Positions 25,798 to 36,154 of a stretch of 37,599 bases of DNA are shown one piece after another. The number at the start of each line of letters is the position of its first letter. Position 1 is the stretch's first letter. Both the position numbers and the translations under genes were made by a program. The notes under the pieces were generated by a model. That model saw only the letters and a program-made list of their open reading frames with translations, ran no database searches and was not told the origin of the DNA. This DNA comes from an uncultured Bacilli bacterium (GTDB taxonomy: Bacteria > Bacillota_I > Bacilli_A > RF39 > UBA660), in the NCBI GenBank assembly GCA_947625635.1, contig CANQPA010000010.1, forward strand, positions 1 through 37,599. Direction: 5' to 3'.

Positions 25798-27825
25798 TTA
25801 TTTTGAATAATCGCAAATGCTACATTTTATTTTATCTTTTTTCATAGTAAGCATACCACCACATTTTGGACAATTTTCTCCAGTTGGTTTATCCCAATAT
25901 GCCTCTTTACATTTTGGATAATTATTACATCCATAAAAAACCTTACCTTTTTTACTTTTCTTTTCTATTATTTTGCCTTCACATTTTGGGCAACTACATA
26001 TTTCAATAACCTTTCTTTCTTCTTGTTTTATATATTTACACTTTGGATAATTACTGCAAGCAATGAATTCTCCATATTTACCTTTTCTGATAACTAATGG
26101 ATTACCACATTCTGGACAATCCTCTCCAGTTTTTTCTGCTTCCTTTTTAGGCATAGCCTCAAATGCTTTATTCACACTAGGTTCAAATTCATTATAAAAA
26201 TCTCTAAGTACTTTTATATGATCTTTATTTCCATCTGCAATCTTATCAAGATCAGTTTCCATATTAGCTGTATATTCCACATTTATTAAATGACTAAAAA
26301 ACTCTTGAAGTTTATCTGTGATTTCAATCCCAGTTTCAGTTGGTACAAATTTTTTTTCAACTAAAGTTGCATATCCTCTTTTTTTTATTATATCCATAGT
26401 TGTTGCATACGTACTTGGTCTACCAATCCCTAACTCTTCCATTTCTTTTATTAATTTAGCCTCGGTATATCTAGATGGAGGATTTGTAAAATGCTGATCC
26501 TTATTTATATCTCTAGATACTAATATTTTAGATTTATACTCATCAAGTGGTGGAAGTATGATATCCTTAGTATCTTCATATCCTTTATAAACTTTTAAAT
26601 ATCCATCAAAATCTATTATTTGTCCCGTTGCTTTAAACTGATAATTATTATTATCAAGTATTACTGTAGTATTAATAGTTTTTGCATTTTTCATTAAAGA
26701 TGCAAGTGCTCTATAATAAATCATTTTATATAGTTTATATTCATCATTACTCAAAAAACGTTTTACATTATCTGGTGTTCTATTAATACTTGTAGGTCTA
26801 ATGCCTTCGTGGGCATCTTGTATATTTTCTGTTTTTTTAAATACTTTTACATTTCCTATATATTCTTTACCATACTTAGCTTCTATAAATTCATAAGTAG
26901 AATTTATAAATTCTTGAGAAAGTCTAATAGAATCTGTACGCATATATGTAATCAACCCAACTGTTTCACTTTCAAGTTCAATTCCTTCGTATAACTTTTG
27001 AGCTATTTGCATAGTTTTTCTAGCATTAAAGCCCAATTTGTTTGAAGCATCCTGTTGTAAAGTACTAGTAGTATATGGAGGTTTAGATTGTTTTTGTTTA
27101 GTTTTTTTATCTACACTTTCTATTTTAAAAGCATTACTTAAATTTTTTAATACTTCATTTGCTTCTATTTCACTTTTTATTTTAAAATCTTTATGGTTAT
27201 AGTTAAATAAACTAGCAGTAAATTCTGGAAATATAGCTTCTATGGTCCAATATTCTTCAGGAACAAAAGCGTTTATTTCTCTTTCTCTATCTACAATTAA
27301 TTTTAAAGCTACGCTTTGTACTCTCCCCGCTGAGGATCCATCCGTCTTAGACTGTATAAGTCTAGATAATCTAAAACCAATTATTCTGTCTAATATTCTT
27401 CTAGTTTCTTGACTATTAACTAGATTAGTATCTATTTTTCTTGAATGGCTAAAAGCATCTATTACTGCATTCTTAGTAATTTCGTTAAATACTACTCTAT
27501 CATAATCACCATCACCCAAATTCAATACTTTTTGTAAATGCCATGAAATGGCTTCTCCCTCTCTATCGGGATCGGTTGCAAGATAAACATGATTTACTTT
27601 TTTTGCTTCTTTTTTTAGTTCATCAATAACACTTTTTTTGCCTTTCATAGTAACATAATCTGGTTTAAAATTGTCATCTATATCTACCCCAAGACCATAC
27701 TTTCCATGAGTAGATAAATCCCTAACATGACCCTTACTAGATAATACTTTGTAATCGTTTCCTAAATATTTTTCTATTGGTTTTGTTTTACTTGGGGATT
27801 CAACTATAACTAAATTTTTAGACAT
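25798..27825 (-). CDS. topA: DNA topoisomerase I
   Basis: Type IA topoisomerase relaxing negative supercoils. 675 aa. TOPRIM: NLVIVESPSKTKPIEKYLG with E9, and ATDPDREGEAISWHL at 83-97. The active-site tyrosine is Y294 in GLITYMRTDSI. The C-terminus has three zinc-ribbon units: CPECGNPL..CSNYPKCKY, CPKCEGKI..CNNYPKCKE and CPKCGGML..CSICD. Length fits Firmicute TopA. GGAGAGAG lies about 5 nt before the ATG and a near-consensus promoter is just upstream, so it is probably transcribed alone. Confidence 0.98.
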   Translation of the reverse strand: MSKNLVIVESPSKTKPIEKYLGNDYKVLSSKGHVRDLSTHGKYGLGVDIDDNFKPDYVTMKGKKSVIDELKKEAKKVNHVYLATDPDREGEAISWHLQKVLNLGDGDYDRVVFNEITKNAVIDAFSHSRKIDTNLVNSQETRRILDRIIGFRLSRLIQSKTDGSSAGRVQSVALKLIVDREREINAFVPEEYWTIEAIFPEFTASLFNYNHKDFKIKSEIEANEVLKNLSNAFKIESVDKKTKQKQSKPPYTTSTLQQDASNKLGFNARKTMQIAQKLYEGIELESETVGLITYMRTDSIRLSQEFINSTYEFIEAKYGKEYIGNVKVFKKTENIQDAHEGIRPTSINRTPDNVKRFLSNDEYKLYKMIYYRALASLMKNAKTINTTVILDNNNYQFKATGQIIDFDGYLKVYKGYEDTKDIILPPLDEYKSKILVSRDINKDQHFTNPPSRYTEAKLIKEMEELGIGRPSTYATTMDIIKKRGYATLVEKKFVPTETGIEITDKLQEFFSHLINVEYTANMETDLDKIADGNKDHIKVLRDFYNEFEPSVNKAFEAMPKKEAEKTGEDCPECGNPLVIRKGKYGEFIACSNYPKCKYIKQEERKVIEICSCPKCEGKIIEKKSKKGKVFYGCNNYPKCKEAYWDKPTGENCPKCGGMLTMKKDKIKCSICDYSK

Positions 27826-27850
27826 ATACTCTCTCCATTTCTATTAATAA

Positions 27851-27879
27851 TTTATACACTATAAAATTATTTTTGTCAA
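27851..27879 (-). promoter_or_regulatory. Promoter of topA
   Basis: A perfect TTGACA (27879-27874), 17 bp, TATAAA (27856-27851). Expected leader about 19 nt. Confidence 0.85.
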
Positions 27880-28137
27880 CCATAAACACAAATAATTTTT
27901 TATATTCAAATTAAGATAAAAAATTTCATAATTATTTAAGGTTTAAAAGTAAAAAGTAGTACCTTACTATTTTGAATACTTAAATATTAAAAAAGTATTT
28001 TTTTGTATTTATTAATTATTTTTAAATTTTAAATATTATTTTTGAATTATATAAGTTCAATGATATTTTATATAAATATCAAATTTAACTATTGTTTCAA
28101 TGTTTAAAATTCGTATTTGTATAAGTCAAAAATATTG
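27880..28137. other. AT-rich intergenic region between topA promoter and activase gene
   Basis: The gap from 27826 to 28137 holds the topA promoter at its left. The rest has no open frame of note. On the plus strand there is a terminator-like hairpin (AATACTT 27975-27981 with AAGTATT 27993-27999, then T) preceded by a loose promoter-like pair (TTCAAA 27905, CATAAT 27927, 16 bp apart). I see no terminator for the activase operon. Confidence 0.5.
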
Positions 28138-29079
28138 TTATTTCATACCTGCTCCCTTTTCACACCTATTTCCAAAACAATCTATTAATTTTCCTTCTTT
28201 TATTATTCTAACAACTTCACAATTATTAGAACAACCCCTACATTCATATCCTTTTGTTTCAAAATTTATTTCATTTATATTTAAACTATATTCCTTATCA
28301 CCATTCTCTTTAGAGGCTAATATTGCTGCACCAATAGCTCCCATCAAATGACTGTTATCATCAACAATAACACTCGTATTTAATATCTTGTTAAAATATT
28401 CAACTACTCCAATATTTTTACTTACTCCACCCTGAAAGACAATAGGTTCTTTTATTTTTTTACCCTTGCCCACATTATTTAAATAATTAATTACTACACT
28501 TTTACAAAGTCCTGCAACAATATCCTCTTTTTTATACCCAAGTTGTGCTTTATGAATAAGATCTGATTCCGCAAACACAGTACATCTAGCTGCTATTTTT
28601 ACTGGATTTTTGCTTTTTAAGGCAAGAGCTCCAAAATCGTTAATTTCTACACCAATTCTTTTAGATTGACTAGATAAAAAAGCTCCCGTTCCCGCTGCAC
28701 ATAATGTATTCATAGCATAGTCTACAATTACCCCATTGTTAATTATTATAATTTTTGAATCTTGTCCTCCTATTTCTAATATAGTTTTACAATCTGGATA
28801 ATAATTAAGTGTTCCATATGCATGACATATAATTTCATTTTTTACAACATTAGCACCCAGCATAAGACCAATTAACTTTCTTGCACTTCCTGTTGTCCCT
28901 ATTCCTGAGAGCTTATAACCGTAAGGAATATTTAATGTATTTATAAGTTTTTTCACTGCCTCTATAGGGTTAGCTTCCGTCCAAATATAATTTTGTGATA
29001 ATATATTATATTTTTCATCTATTATTACACCTTTAGTAGAGATACTACCTATATCTACACCTAAATAACATCTATTCAT
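28138..29079 (-). CDS. 2-hydroxyacyl-CoA dehydratase activase-like ATPase (BadF/BadG/BcrA/BcrD family)
   Basis: 313 aa ASKHA-fold ATPase that in characterised members uses ATP to push one electron into a dehydratase. GVDIGSISTKG (phosphate 1), GTTGSARK, LEIGGQDSKII (phosphate 2), FQGGVSKN. The dimer-bridging [4Fe-4S] cysteines are present: C127 (NTLCAAGTGAFL) and C166 (ARCTVFAESDLI). It has a C-terminal Cys tail (C280, C283, C287, C301, C306) not needed in the classical HgdC. It overlaps the upstream gene by 8 bp, so it is co-translated with it. Substrate unknown. Confidence 0.88.
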   Translation of the reverse strand: MNRCYLGVDIGSISTKGVIIDEKYNILSQNYIWTEANPIEAVKKLINTLNIPYGYKLSGIGTTGSARKLIGLMLGANVVKNEIICHAYGTLNYYPDCKTILEIGGQDSKIIIINNGVIVDYAMNTLCAAGTGAFLSSQSKRIGVEINDFGALALKSKNPVKIAARCTVFAESDLIHKAQLGYKKEDIVAGLCKSVVINYLNNVGKGKKIKEPIVFQGGVSKNIGVVEYFNKILNTSVIVDDNSHLMGAIGAAILASKENGDKEYSLNINEINFETKGYECRGCSNNCEVVRIIKEGKLIDCFGNRCEKGAGMK

Positions 29080-30136
29080 TTCTTTTCCTCATTTCAATCA
29101 TATCATAAAATGCTTCTATTCTAGTTTCAAACCCAACATTAGATGTATTAATGTCAGTACTAATAAATAATATTGGCATGTCTTTTTCTTCACACATTTT
29201 ACTTATTATTCCCATATTTCCTATCTCTGGAGTACAAAAACTTGACTTAATGTGTATTATTCCATCATAATTATTTTCTATTAAATACTTAGTATAGTAA
29301 ACATTATCCATTGCATCAGCACCCATTTTATATTTAACATTATCAAGCTTTTTTAAATATTTTTTACTTTTTTTGCCTTTTTCAAATAAAAGGTAGGTGA
29401 CATTTGTAAATCTTTTTATCTCAACCCCATAACCTTCTAATAATTTTTCTAAATTATTATTTGCGAACGGTTCCATCAGAGTATAAAGTTCACCGATTAT
29501 ACCTATTTTTATATTATTTTTAGGTTTGTTTATTTGTACATTTTTAATTAACTTTTTATATTTATAATATGTTTTGTTTATTCCATAAAAGGTTTTGATT
29601 TTACTAAATTCCGTTAACATATCATTAAATAAATGTTCTAATTTTCCTTTATTATTTTCATATGCTACATTTTGCCTTATATAATCTTCCAACTTGTCCA
29701 TATATTTAACCATTTTTATTGTTATCAAAAGATAATATATAGATTTAATTTTATTTAATCTTGGATTAATTTTTTTTAATATTTTGTATATTTCAATTAA
29801 ATTAGCATGTCCCATACTTACCAAATTAAAATACTCAAATTTATAGCCCAAATCATTTAATATTTTTTGTTGTAATTCAAAATAATATCCATACCTACAA
29901 CCTCCACCCATCTGTATTAAAGTATTTGCACCCATTTCTAAACATTCTATAAAAGTACCAAGTGTGTATTTAAAAGGTGTACAAACAAAATCAGGACTAT
30001 TTTTACTTCCAAGTTCTATTGTTTTACTAGTAATAGGAGGTGGTTTTAATACTTTACAACCACTTATTTTTGAAATTAAATAATTACTAGGTATATAATA
30101 ATTACCCATAAGAGGAAATGCAATTATTCTTTCCAT
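29072..30136 (-). CDS. 2-hydroxyacyl-CoA dehydratase (HgdB)-like iron-sulfur protein
   Basis: 354 aa, soluble. Three isolated cysteines fall in family-type motifs: C52 (FVCTPFKYTLG), C80 (MGGGCRYGYY) and C301 (IKSSFCTPEIGNMG). These look like ligands of one [4Fe-4S] or a double-cubane cluster. It also has KIGIIGELYTLMEPFANNNLE and ends with GFETRIEAFYDMIE. It resembles the dehydratase-like C-terminal part of very large fused activase proteins in anaerobes. Start follows GGTGAT by three bases. Second gene of a three-gene operon. Confidence 0.8.
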   Translation of the reverse strand: MERIIAFPLMGNYYIPSNYLISKISGCKVLKPPPITSKTIELGSKNSPDFVCTPFKYTLGTFIECLEMGANTLIQMGGGCRYGYYFELQQKILNDLGYKFEYFNLVSMGHANLIEIYKILKKINPRLNKIKSIYYLLITIKMVKYMDKLEDYIRQNVAYENNKGKLEHLFNDMLTEFSKIKTFYGINKTYYKYKKLIKNVQINKPKNNIKIGIIGELYTLMEPFANNNLEKLLEGYGVEIKRFTNVTYLLFEKGKKSKKYLKKLDNVKYKMGADAMDNVYYTKYLIENNYDGIIHIKSSFCTPEIGNMGIISKMCEEKDMPILFISTDINTSNVGFETRIEAFYDMIEMRKRNE

Positions 30137-30196
30137 ATTATCACCAATTAAGCATATGCAGTTAAAAAATAAGTATTATAAATTATTTAAATTTAA

Positions 30197-31078
30197 TTAT
30201 AATACTTTTAGTATATCAACGAAACTTTCTATGCGAGTCTCAATACCTCCATAACATTCTACATCATCAACTATAATATTTATATAAGGCTTATTTAATT
30301 TTCTTATTACAAGTTCATTAACTAAACTATCAGGGCCACAAGGGAAACTAGATAAAAAAATAATTCCATCTATTCTATCAATACATTTACTTATACTGCT
30401 AATATTTTCTTTACTATATTTCCAATATAAGCCCTTTGAATACTCACTATATTCATCCTTTGTATAAAACAAATCGCAATATATTATCTCTATATTTAGT
30501 CCTTTTAATAAATCAATAATTGGCTCTCCAATTAATTTATCATAAACATTATAAGGATGCCCGACTAATAATATTTTTCTTTTATCACTTCTTAAATTTC
30601 TTAAATTTTTTAGTACTTTCTCTTTTTTTGCTTTTTTTGTTCTAATACAGGCATATGTATATGCCTCTTTGATATATTTTTTATTTATACCAAGTTCCCG
30701 TCCAACATTTAAAAATCCTTTAAATTCTGTTTCACCATTTTTTAGATTAATATTATAATTTAATATTTTAACATCAAATAAATTATTTACAATGTCATAA
30801 GTGGATAAAAAATTAGTACAAGTTTGGTTATTTAAACCATAATTATCTATTCTAGGTATCAAAATATGAGTACATTTATCTTTTAAATACGCTATATGAC
30901 CTATATAATTCTTCATCGAAAGGCACATTTCATCATTAGAATATTTTAATCCTAAATCCATTATTTCCTTGTTTGTTTCAGGGCTTATCACCAATTCAAT
31001 GTTTAAATACTCAAAAAAATATTTCCATAAATCTTTAAAATAATAATAATATAAACTTCTTGGAATTCCTATCTTCAT
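30197..31078 (-). CDS. DUF2229-like acyl-CoA dehydratase activase-related protein
   Basis: 293 aa. The start MKIGIPRSLYYYYFKDLWKYFF is the DUF2229 signature (IGIPR then an aromatic-rich helix). Conserved-type cysteines: C52 (DEMCLSMKNYIGH), C87, and C247 (SSFPCGPDS). The end VECYGGIETRIESFVDIL parallels the ending of the neighbouring HgdB-like protein, suggesting the two are distant paralogs. I choose ATG 31078, three bases after GGTGAT; ATG 31081 directly before it is possible. First gene of the operon, divergent from the DUF1540 gene with 61 bp between. Confidence 0.78.
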   Translation of the reverse strand: MKIGIPRSLYYYYFKDLWKYFFEYLNIELVISPETNKEIMDLGLKYSNDEMCLSMKNYIGHIAYLKDKCTHILIPRIDNYGLNNQTCTNFLSTYDIVNNLFDVKILNYNINLKNGETEFKGFLNVGRELGINKKYIKEAYTYACIRTKKAKKEKVLKNLRNLRSDKRKILLVGHPYNVYDKLIGEPIIDLLKGLNIEIIYCDLFYTKDEYSEYSKGLYWKYSKENISSISKCIDRIDGIIFLSSFPCGPDSLVNELVIRKLNKPYINIIVDDVECYGGIETRIESFVDILKVL

Positions 31079-31139
31079 CATATCACCTATTAATTGTATG
31101 ATAAAATTAATTTTGTTAATACTAATTTTGGAGGTAATT

Positions 31140-31298
31140 ATGAAAAAAGATAAACAAACCATTAAATGTGACGTATTCGACTGTCGTCATTGCGAAATTA
31201 ATGATGAATGTTGTAGCTTAAAAGAAATTAAAATATCAAATTGTTCTAATGAAGAACAAAAGGAATCAACTATGTGTGACAGCTATGATAAAAGATAA
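31140..31298 (+). CDS. DUF1540 cysteine-rich small protein
   Basis: 52 aa with seven cysteines: IKCDVFDCRHCEINDECCSL, SNCSNEEQKESTMC. The spacing fits DUF1540, a putative metal-binding domain common in spore-forming and related Firmicutes, of unknown function. The start has TTTGGAGG six bases upstream; a longer in-frame opening from 31098 would lie in the divergent promoter region and lacks a ribosome site. Confidence 0.85.
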   Translation: MKKDKQTIKCDVFDCRHCEINDECCSLKEIKISNCSNEEQKESTMCDSYDKR

Positions 31299-31335
31299 AA
31301 TATGTAGATTCTTAAAATATATACATATTTTTTTT
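31297..31335 (+). terminator. Terminator of the DUF1540 gene
   Basis: A 10-bp stem AAAATATGTA/TACATATTTT (31297-31306 with 31322-31331), 15-nt loop, then T. It overlaps the stop codon. Confidence 0.6.
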
Positions 31336-31351
31336 AATAATAAAACACTAA

Positions 31352-31380
31352 TTTACTTTTCTATTAATTTGTAGTAAAAT
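31352..31380 (+). promoter_or_regulatory. Promoter of the FemAB-family gene
   Basis: TTTACT (31352-31357), 17 bp, TAAAAT (31375-31380), about 30 nt before the ribosome site AGGTGAT. Confidence 0.6.
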
Positions 31381-31417
31381 TTGTATGTAATGTTTTATTG
31401 AATGCAGGTGATTTAAT

Positions 31418-32677
31418 ATGTATATAAAAGAGTTGACAAATGCTGAATTTAATAATTTCACTGATAGATTTATAGATTCTTCAATATATCAAACAAGTGA
31501 ATATGGATTTATTATGAATACCCAAAAATATAATTCAGTACTTTTAGGTCTAATAGATGATAATGAAACTATAAAGGCTGCTAGTTTAATTTTAATTGAA
31601 AAAAAACATGGATTTAAATACGCATATGCTCCTAAAGGATTCCTAATGGATTATAACGATAAACTTATTGTAGAGGAATTCACGAATAAAATAAAAGAAT
31701 ATTTGAACAAAGAAAAAATAATAGCAATAAAAATTAATCCAATGATTATTAAAAGTTCATATGATTATAGAACAAATACCTATCACATAAACCCCAACTT
31801 CGAAAAGCAGTTAGAATTTTTGAAAACTATGGGATACTATCATTTAGGATTTAATAATTTATTTGAAGCATTTAAACCGAGATATAATGCTATTATAGAT
31901 CTAAATAAACCTATAACTACACTATTTGGAAATATGAATAAAAATTTTAAAAATAAGGTTAAAAGTGCAGATAAAAATGGTATTAGGATAATAAAGGGAA
32001 ATGAAAAAAATATAGACTATCTATATCAAGAGGTAAAAGATAAATATCCACGAGATAAAAAATATTTTGAAGATATGTTATATTTTTTTAAGAAAAGAAA
32101 CATGATTGATTATTACTATGCTAAATTGGATACAAATGCATACCTCATAAATGTTCAAAAAAAGTATCAAAGGCAAGTTGATATTTGCAACAAATTAAAT
32201 AACAAATTATTTAAAAATATTGGTAAAAATAATACGAAATTAATAAATAACAAGATATTTCAAGAGAATCAACTTAATGAATTAAAAAAAGAACTAGTAT
32301 ATGCAACTAACCTTTTAAAAAATCAACCTAAAGGAGTCGTAGTTGCTACTATGTTATTAACTAAATATAGAGATGAAGTTTATATATTTATAGATGGATT
32401 TAATAAAGATTTTAAAAAATTAAATGCTAAACATTTAATGACTTGGAAACTAATAGAAAAATATGCTAAAGAAAAATATAAAAAATTTAATTTAGGGGGA
32501 ATGACAAATCCAAATATAAAAAATGAAAAATATAACGGATTAAATGAATTTAAACTTAGTTTTAACGCAAGATGCGTTGAATATATAGGAGATTTAGAAC
32601 TAATAACTAATAATATTTTTTATAATTTATATAGAAATTCTAAACCTATACGATATATTTTAAAAAAGGACAAATAA
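31418..32677 (+). CDS. FemAB/FemX-family peptidyltransferase
   Basis: A tRNA-dependent ligase that adds amino acids to the peptidoglycan stem peptide. 419 aa, normal length, two GNAT-like halves. Visible: SSIYQTSEYGF near the start, YAYAPKGFLMDY (~68-79), FGNMNKNFKNKVKSADKNGI (~168-187), a lysine-rich coiled-coil insert (~245-300), VVVATMLLTKYRDEVYIFIDG and FNLGGMTNPNIKNEKYNGLNEFKLSF, which is diagnostic. Which amino acid is added cannot be told. Monocistronic, convergent with tuf. Confidence 0.92.
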   Translation: MYIKELTNAEFNNFTDRFIDSSIYQTSEYGFIMNTQKYNSVLLGLIDDNETIKAASLILIEKKHGFKYAYAPKGFLMDYNDKLIVEEFTNKIKEYLNKEKIIAIKINPMIIKSSYDYRTNTYHINPNFEKQLEFLKTMGYYHLGFNNLFEAFKPRYNAIIDLNKPITTLFGNMNKNFKNKVKSADKNGIRIIKGNEKNIDYLYQEVKDKYPRDKKYFEDMLYFFKKRNMIDYYYAKLDTNAYLINVQKKYQRQVDICNKLNNKLFKNIGKNNTKLINNKIFQENQLNELKKELVYATNLLKNQPKGVVVATMLLTKYRDEVYIFIDGFNKDFKKLNAKHLMTWKLIEKYAKEKYKKFNLGGMTNPNIKNEKYNGLNEFKLSFNARCVEYIGDLELITNNIFYNLYRNSKPIRYILKKDK

Positions 32678-32742
32678 TATATTTTATTAAATAATAACAA
32701 AATAATCCTGTACGTATAAATAACTAATATTTTCTTTATATT

Positions 32743-32774
32743 AAAAAAACTTGAGAAAAATCCCAAGTTTTTTT
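32743..32774. terminator. Bidirectional terminator between femAB-type gene and tuf
   Basis: An 11-bp stem AAAAAAACTTG/CAAGTTTTTTT (32743-32753 with 32764-32774), 10-nt loop. T runs on both strands serve both convergent genes. Confidence 0.85.
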
Positions 32775-32796
32775 AATTTAATTAATTGAATTTTGA

Positions 32797-33981
32797 TTAT
32801 TTAATAATTTCAGAAATTGATCCAGAACCAACTGTTCTACCACCTTCACGGATTGAAAACTTAGTTCCATTTTCTATAGCTATTGGAGCAATTAACTCAA
32901 CAGTCATCTCTACATTATCTCCAGGCATAACCATTTCAACACCTTCTGGAAGTTCAATAACACCAGTAACGTCAGTAGTTCTGAAATAGAATTGTGGACG
33001 ATAATTTGAGAAGAATGGAGTATGTCTTCCACCTTCTTCTTTAGTTAAAACATAAACTTGTGCTTTAAACTTAGTATGAGGTGTAACGCTTCCAGGTTTA
33101 GCTAATACTTGACCACGTTCAACATCTTCACGAGCAATACCACGAAGAAGTACTCCTGCATTATCTCCTGATTCAGCATAATCAAGTGACTTACGGAACA
33201 TTTCAATTCCTGTAACAACTGTTTTCTTAGTTTCTTTTAAACCAACGATTTCAACTTCGTCATTTAATTTTAATTGACCACGTTCAACACGTCCTGTAAC
33301 AACTGTTCCACGTCCAGTAATTGTGAAAACGTCTTCAATTGGCATTAAGAATGGTTTATCAGTATCTCTAACTGGAGTTTCTATCCAATTATCAACAGCA
33401 TCCATTAATTCCATAATTGATTCTTCATATTTAGGATCTCCTTCAAGAGCCTTAAGTGCAGAACCACGAATTATTGGTGTATTATCTCCATCGAATCCGT
33501 ATTCGCCTAATAATTCACGAACTTCCATTTCAACTAAGTCAAGTAATTCCTCATCATCAACCATATCACATTTATTTAAGAATACAACCATACGAGGTAC
33601 TCCAACTTGACGTGATAATAAGATATGTTCACGAGTTTGTGCCATAGGTCCATCTGTTGCAGCAATAACTAAGATTGCTCCATCCATTTGTGCAGCACCA
33701 GTAATCATGTTTTTAACATAATCAGCGTGTCCTGGACAGTCTACGTGAGCATAATGTCTTTTTTCTGTTTCATATTCTACGTGTGCAGTATTAATAGTAA
33801 TACCACGTTCTCTTTCTTCAGGTGCTTTATCGATATCAGCATATCCTTCAAATTTAGCTAATCCTTTTTTTGATAGAACACTAGTAATTGCAGCTGTTAA
33901 AGTTGTTTTACCGTGATCTACGTGTCCAATAGTACCAATGTTAACATGTGGTTTTGAACGATCATATTTTGCTTTTGCCAT
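32797..33981 (-). CDS. tuf: Elongation factor Tu
   Basis: GTPase that delivers aminoacyl-tRNA to the ribosome. 394 aa. GHVDHGKTT (P-loop with the H and D of the switch), the Thr/Gly region [29 protein letters not shown]. Domain 2 starts near [15 protein letters not shown] and the C-terminus is [18 protein letters not shown] precedes the start. It follows fusA by 91 bp that carry a promoter of their own. Confidence 0.99.
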   Translation of the reverse strand: MAKAKYDRSKPHVNIGTIGHVDHGKTTLTAAITSVLSKKGLAKFEGYADIDKAPEERERGITINTAHVEYETEKRHYAHVDCPGHADYVKNMITGAAQMDGAILVIAATDGPMAQTREHILLSRQVGVPRMVVFLNKCDMVDDEELLDLVEMEVRELLGEYGFDGDNTPIIRGSALKALEGDPKYEESIMELMDAVDNWIETPVRDTDKPFLMPIEDVFTITGRGTVVTGRVERGQLKLNDEVEIVGLKETKKTVVTGIEMFRKSLDYAESGDNAGVLLRGIAREDVERGQVLAKPGSVTPHTKFKAQVYVLTKEEGGRHTPFFSNYRPQFYFRTTDVTGVIELPEGVEMVMPGDNVEMTVELIAPIAIENGTKFSIREGGRTVGSGSISEIIK

Positions 33982-34012
33982 AAATTTCTCCTCCTTTATT
34001 TATCACATTATC

Positions 34013-34041
34013 ATTTTATAGCATTTTATATAAAATATCAA
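34013..34041 (-). promoter_or_regulatory. Internal promoter for tuf
   Basis: TTGATA (34041-34036), 17 bp, TAAAAT (34018-34013). An overlapping TGCTATAAA is an alternative -10. It would let tuf be expressed above fusA. Confidence 0.65.
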
Positions 34042-34072
34042 GTGTTTTTATTAAGTTTTAATACTTTTTAAA

Positions 34073-36142
34073 TTAATTTCCATTTTTCTTAATTACTTCT
34101 TCAGCTATATTTCTTGGAACTTCCTCATAATGATCAAATTCCATAACAAAATTACCTCTACCTTGAGTATTACTTCTTAAACTTGTTGCATAACCAAACA
34201 TTTCTGAAAGTGGTACCATTGCATCAATTGCAATAGCATTACCACGAGACTCTTGTCCCATAGGACGTCCACGACGAGATGTAATATCCCCCATAACGTT
34301 ACCTAAATATTCATCTGGTACTACAACTTGTACTTTCATTATTGGTTCAAGTAATACTGCTTTACATTTAGTTTTAGCTTCTTTTAATGCCAATGAAGCA
34401 GCAACTTTAAATGCCATTTCAGATGAGTCTACTTCGTGATATGAACCATCAAATAAAGTAGCTTTAACATCTATCATAGGAAATCCTGCAAGTACACCAG
34501 TTTTAAGTGCATCTTGAAGTCCTTTATCTGTTACTGGTATATATTCTCTTGGAACTACACCACCAACAATTGCATCTACGAATTCATAACCTTTACCAGG
34601 ATTTGGTTCAAATTTAATTTTAACATGTCCATATTGTCCACGTCCACCAGATTGCTTAATATATTTACCTTCACATTCTGCCGATTGTGTGATAGTTTCA
34701 CGATAAGCAACTTGTGGTTGTCCAATATTAGCTTCCACATTAAATTCTCTTTTCATACGATCAACAATTATATCTAGATGTAACTCACCCATTCCCGCAA
34801 TTATTGTTTGACCTGTTTCATGATTTGTTGATGCCCTAAATGTTGGATCTTCTTCAGATAATTTTTGTAAAGCTGTTGCCATTTTATCTTGATCAGCTTT
34901 TGATTTAGGTTCAACAGCAAGTTCTATAACTGGTTCTGGAAATACCATTGATTCAAGAATACAAGGTTTCTTTTCATCACATAAAGTATCTCCAGTAGTT
35001 GTATTTTTAAGACCTACTGCTGCAGCTATATCTCCTGTCCATACTTCACTAATTTCAGTACGGTTATTAGCATGCATAAGTAAGATACGTCCAATTCTTT
35101 CTTTAACATTTTTAGTTGCATTAAGTACGTATGAGCCACTTGTTAAGTGTCCTGAATAAACACGGAAGAATGATAATCTACCTACAAATGGGTCTGTCAT
35201 AATTTTGAATGCTAAAGCTGAAAATGGTTCTGTATCTTTTGGATGTCTTTCAATCTCTTTGCCATCTAAATCCACTCCCTTGATGGATTCAACGTCTATA
35301 GGACTTGGTAAGTAATCTACTACAGCATTAAGTGCTAACTTAACACCAGTATTTCCAAGCGCAGTACCGCAAAGTACTGGGAAGAATTTAACTTCTAGTG
35401 TTCCTTTTCTTATTGCACGTTTAATAAGGTCAACACTTACCTCTTCTCCTTCTAGATATTTTTCCATAAGTTCATCATCAAATTCAGCAACTGCCTCAAT
35501 TAAATCATTACGTTTTTCAAAAGCTAAATCTTTTAACTCATCTGGTATATCTATGTTAGTTGGTTCTTCGTGTTGTTCATGATCATAATGATAAGCTTTC
35601 ATTTCTACTAAATCTATAATTCCATCAAATTCATTTTCTGCTCCAATTGGCCACTGAATAGGTTTTGCATTAACACCTAGTCTTTGATCAATAGTTTTTA
35701 AACTATATTCAAAACTTGCACCCATCTTATCCATTTTGTTGCAGAAAATCATTCTTGGAACCTTAAACTCTGTTGCCTGTCTCCATACTGTTTCAGTTTG
35801 AGGTTCAACTCCTGCTTGAGCATCAAGTAGTGCGATTGCACCATCAAGTACACGAAGAGATCTTGACACTTCAACTGTAAAATCTACGTGTCCTGGAGTA
35901 TCTATTATATTTAATCTATGCCCTTTCCAGTATGCAGTAGTGGCAGCTGAAGTTATAGTAATACCACGTTCTTGTTCTTGCGCCATCCAGTCCATTTGTG
36001 ATTCACCATCGTGTGTCTCACCAATTTTATGAATTTTACCTGTATGGAATAAAACACGTTCAGTAAATGTTGTTTTCCCTGCATCGATATGCGCCATTAT
36101 TCCTATATTACGTGTATTTTCTAGACTATATTCACGAGCCAT
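34073..36142 (-). CDS. fusA: Elongation factor G
   Basis: GTPase driving ribosomal translocation, 689 aa. [19 protein letters not shown] (P-loop), [31 protein letters not shown]. Domain IV shows [10 protein letters not shown] and [10 protein letters not shown]; the tail has [16 protein letters not shown]. Normal length. It starts 12 bp after rpsG. Confidence 0.99.
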   Translation of the reverse strand: MAREYSLENTRNIGIMAHIDAGKTTFTERVLFHTGKIHKIGETHDGESQMDWMAQEQERGITITSAATTAYWKGHRLNIIDTPGHVDFTVEVSRSLRVLDGAIALLDAQAGVEPQTETVWRQATEFKVPRMIFCNKMDKMGASFEYSLKTIDQRLGVNAKPIQWPIGAENEFDGIIDLVEMKAYHYDHEQHEEPTNIDIPDELKDLAFEKRNDLIEAVAEFDDELMEKYLEGEEVSVDLIKRAIRKGTLEVKFFPVLCGTALGNTGVKLALNAVVDYLPSPIDVESIKGVDLDGKEIERHPKDTEPFSALAFKIMTDPFVGRLSFFRVYSGHLTSGSYVLNATKNVKERIGRILLMHANNRTEISEVWTGDIAAAVGLKNTTTGDTLCDEKKPCILESMVFPEPVIELAVEPKSKADQDKMATALQKLSEEDPTFRASTNHETGQTIIAGMGELHLDIIVDRMKREFNVEANIGQPQVAYRETITQSAECEGKYIKQSGGRGQYGHVKIKFEPNPGKGYEFVDAIVGGVVPREYIPVTDKGLQDALKTGVLAGFPMIDVKATLFDGSYHEVDSSEMAFKVAASLALKEAKTKCKAVLLEPIMKVQVVVPDEYLGNVMGDITSRRGRPMGQESRGNAIAIDAMVPLSEMFGYATSLRSNTQGRGNFVMEFDHYEEVPRNIAEEVIKKNGN

Positions 36143-36154
36143 AAAATCTCCTTT

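Noticed and set aside
31098-31139. N-terminal extension of the DUF1540 protein
   Set aside because: The extension is a hydrophobic stretch encoded by the divergent promoter region without a ribosome site; TTTGGAGG precedes the internal ATG at 31140.
694-36142. Plus-strand open frames opposite rpoD, dnaG, cadA, mraY, tuf and fusA
   Set aside because: They are antisense shadows of highly conserved genes, with no ribosome sites or recognisable domains.
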